This document shows positions 4,440 to 5,670 of a stretch of DNA of 5,670 bases, piece by piece; positions within the stretch are counted from its first letter, which is position 1, and each line of letters begins with the position of its first letter. Origin of the DNA: an uncultured bacterium (GTDB lineage: Bacteria; Krumholzibacteriota; Krumholzibacteriia; LZORAL124-64-63); NCBI GenBank assembly GCA_903847545.1, contig CAINDZ010000743.1, forward strand, positions 1 to 5,670. Direction: 5' to 3'. Below the pieces are notes generated by a model. That model searched no databases, was not told the DNA's origin, and worked only from the letters and a program-made list of their open reading frames with translations. The position numbers and the translations under genes are program-made.

Positions 4440-5194
4440 GCGAGGCCACTCCCAGCCAGCCGGGCGCGCGGGTGCTGACCCTGCCCGAGGCCGACCTGCC
4501 CGCCGGCACCTGCCAGTTCGTGGCCACGCCCATCGGCAACCTGGCCGACATCAGCCTGCGCGCCCTGTCCGTGCTGGCTGCGGCCGACGTCGTCTACGCC
4601 GAGGACACGCGCCATACGCGCCGCCTGCTCGACCGCTACGGGCTGGCGGTGCCGCTGCAGAGCTTCCACGACCACAATGCGGCGCGCGCGGTGCCCGCGA
4701 TCGTGGCGCGGCTGCGGGACGGCGGCCGCGTGGCCGTCGTCAGCGACGCCGGCATGCCCTGCGTGTCGGACCCGGGCTACGCGCTGGTGGCGGCGCTCCG
4801 TCGCGACGACATCCCGTACACGATCGTGCCCGGCCCCTCGAGCGTGCTGGCGGCGCTCGTGCTGTCGGGCTTCCCGACCGACCGCTTCACGTTCGTCGGC
4901 TTCGCGCCGCGCAAGAACGGCGCTCGCCGCCGCCTGCTGGCCGAGGCCCTGGCCGAGAGCGGCACCACCGTCATCCTCGAGTCCTGCCACCGCATCCGCT
5001 CGACCATCGAGACGCTGCTCGAGCTGGACCCCACGCGCGAGGCCGCGGTGGCGCGCGAGATCACCAAGCTGCACGAGGAGACGCTGCGGGGCACCGCGGA
5101 CGACCTCCTGCGGCAGCTGACCGGACCCCGGCTGCGCGGCGAACTGGTGCTGGTCATCCGCGGCACCGGCGACCGCCGGCAGAAAGAGGCCTGA
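4436..5194 (+). CDS. rsmI: 16S rRNA (cytidine1402-2'-O)-methyltransferase RsmI
   Basis: RsmI transfers a methyl group from S-adenosylmethionine to the 2'-O of C1402 in 16S rRNA, tuning decoding at the ribosomal P site. The product is about 252 residues with the tetrapyrrole-methylase fold. Motifs in order are VATPIGNLADIS (29-40), AEDTRHTRRLL (55-65), VVSDAGMPCVSDPG (101-114), IVPGPSSVLAALVLSGFPTD (130-149), GFAPRK (155-160), LESCHRI (181-187) and REITKLHEE (207-215). Two usually conserved positions differ: SDAGT is SDAGM and ESPHR is ESCHR. It is shorter than E. coli RsmI (286), mainly because it ends soon after the ELVLVIRG strand. The start is uncertain. TTG at 4436 overlaps the nadE stop (TTGA) and fits translational coupling, but has only a weak ribosome binding site; GTG at 4472 is the alternative. 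The frame is open far upstream through nadE, but only as a GC-bias shadow. Confidence 0.9.
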   Translation: MSEATPSQPGARVLTLPEADLPAGTCQFVATPIGNLADISLRALSVLAAADVVYAEDTRHTRRLLDRYGLAVPLQSFHDHNAARAVPAIVARLRDGGRVAVVSDAGMPCVSDPGYALVAALRRDDIPYTIVPGPSSVLAALVLSGFPTDRFTFVGFAPRKNGARRRLLAEALAESGTTVILESCHRIRSTIETLLELDPTREAAVAREITKLHEETLRGTADDLLRQLTGPRLRGELVLVIRGTGDRRQKEA

Positions 5195-5670
5195 TGGGAA
5201 TCGAAGCCTTCAAGAAGTCCGCGCGCGGCGCGGTCAGCCCGGTCGTCGTCGCGCTGGACAAGCTCGGGTTCTCGCCGACCGGCGTGTCGATCACCGGCCT
5301 GGCGATCACCGCCGTGTCCGGCTACATGATCGGCCAGGGCGACCTGCTGGGCGGCGCGCTGGTGTTCCTGCTGGGGTCGGCCTTCGACATGCTCGACGGC
5401 GACCTGGCGCGCCGGCAGGGCACGGTGTCCAAGCGCGGCGCCTTCCTCGACTCGTGCTTCGACCGCCTGGGCGAGGCGTTCCTGTTCGCGGGCCTGACCT
5501 GGTATTTCTCCGGCGGCGAGGAGGGGCCTGACCGCGTCGCCCTCCTGCTGATCACGCTGACGGTGGTCGGCAGCCTGACCACCAGCTACGTGCGCGCGCG
5601 CGCCGAGGGCGTGGGCGAGACCTGCCTGGTCGGCTGGATGCAGCGCACCGAGCGCGTCGTGTTGCTGACC
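5194..5670 (+). CDS. CDP-alcohol phosphatidyltransferase family protein, N-terminal part
   Basis: This integral inner-membrane enzyme moves a phosphatidyl group from CDP-diacylglycerol (or a similar CDP-alcohol) to an alcohol head group. The window covers the first 159 residues, open to the right edge. The complete family signature D-x2-D-G-x2-A-R-x8-G-x3-D-x3-D is present: D65, D68, G69, A72, R73, G82, D86, D90. These aspartates bind the catalytic metal ions. Hydrophobic helices are seen at about 28-47, 51-66, 92-105 and 114-132. The later SYVRARAEG (131-139) and RTERVVLL (151-158) resemble the phosphatidylinositol-phosphate synthase (PgsA1/PIPS) and related branch more than PgsA or PssA. 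That is a tentative reading; the head group is not determined. The ATG shares one base with the rsmI stop (TGATG), so the gene is the third member of a tightly coupled operon. No promoter of its own is visible. Confidence 0.88.
   Translation, partial: MGIEAFKKSARGAVSPVVVALDKLGFSPTGVSITGLAITAVSGYMIGQGDLLGGALVFLLGSAFDMLDGDLARRQGTVSKRGAFLDSCFDRLGEAFLFAGLTWYFSGGEEGPDRVALLLITLTVVGSLTTSYVRARAEGVGETCLVGWMQRTERVVLLT

Noticed and set aside
1..5670. CRISPR array, insertion sequence, phage or defence island
   Set aside because: No regularly spaced repeats, transposase, integrase or terminal inverted repeats were seen. The genes are housekeeping types with uniform high-GC codon use.

Overview
The window is a very GC-rich stretch of bacterial chromosome with ordinary protein-coding layout. 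Third codon positions are almost always G or C, most genes have clear AGGAGG-like ribosome binding sites, and every recognised gene whose end is visible terminates with TGA. A GT9 (heptosyltransferase-type) glycosyltransferase and a lipobox lipoprotein with a fibronectin III-like fold suggest a diderm, LPS-bearing organism. The style of the HU protein, the small FN3 lipoprotein and the CDP-alcohol phosphotransferase would suit a deep-branching group such as the FCB-related candidate phyla (Eisenbacteria or Krumholzibacteria-like) or a deltaproteobacterial lineage. That placement is inference and was not tested by any search.

Layout, left to right. (1) 1-1027: the end of a GT9 glycosyltransferase gene overlaps by 8 nt a site-2 protease (peptidase M50) gene. 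The protease reading frame carries an in-frame amber codon (TAG, 875-877) but continues with perfect coding character to a TGA at 1025-1027. (2) 1028-1133: a short convergent intergenic region with a strong GC hairpin. (3) 1134-1544, minus strand: a 136-residue lipoprotein with one FN3-like domain. (4) 1545-2005: a 461-nt divergent intergenic region holding a large inverted repeat in the lipoprotein leader, an AT-rich patch, a good sigma70-type promoter (TTGACA-17-AAGAAT) and a tandem 13-nt repeat. (5) 2006-2284: an HU/IHF-family DNA-binding protein. (6) 2285-2417: a spacer with repeated AACCGGTT palindromes. (7) 2418-3455: L-threonine aldolase. (8) 3456-3599: a spacer with a weak promoter candidate, a 10-bp hairpin and an 11-nt tandem repeat. 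(9) 3600 to the right edge: a tightly overlapping trio of ammonia-dependent NAD synthetase, the 16S rRNA 2'-O-methyltransferase RsmI, and a CDP-alcohol phosphatidyltransferase cut off by the window end.

Most genes are housekeeping: envelope glycosylation, membrane proteolysis, nucleoid structure, glycine/threonine metabolism, NAD synthesis, ribosome modification and phospholipid head-group attachment. I see no CRISPR array, transposon, phage gene, tRNA or rRNA, and no defence-like system. The most unusual item is the in-frame TAG in the M50 protease. It could be a fresh nonsense mutation, a sequencing error, or TAG decoded as an amino acid. The second point of interest is that three intergenic regions (before hupB-like, ltaE and nadE) each carry a short exact direct repeat close to the ribosome binding site.
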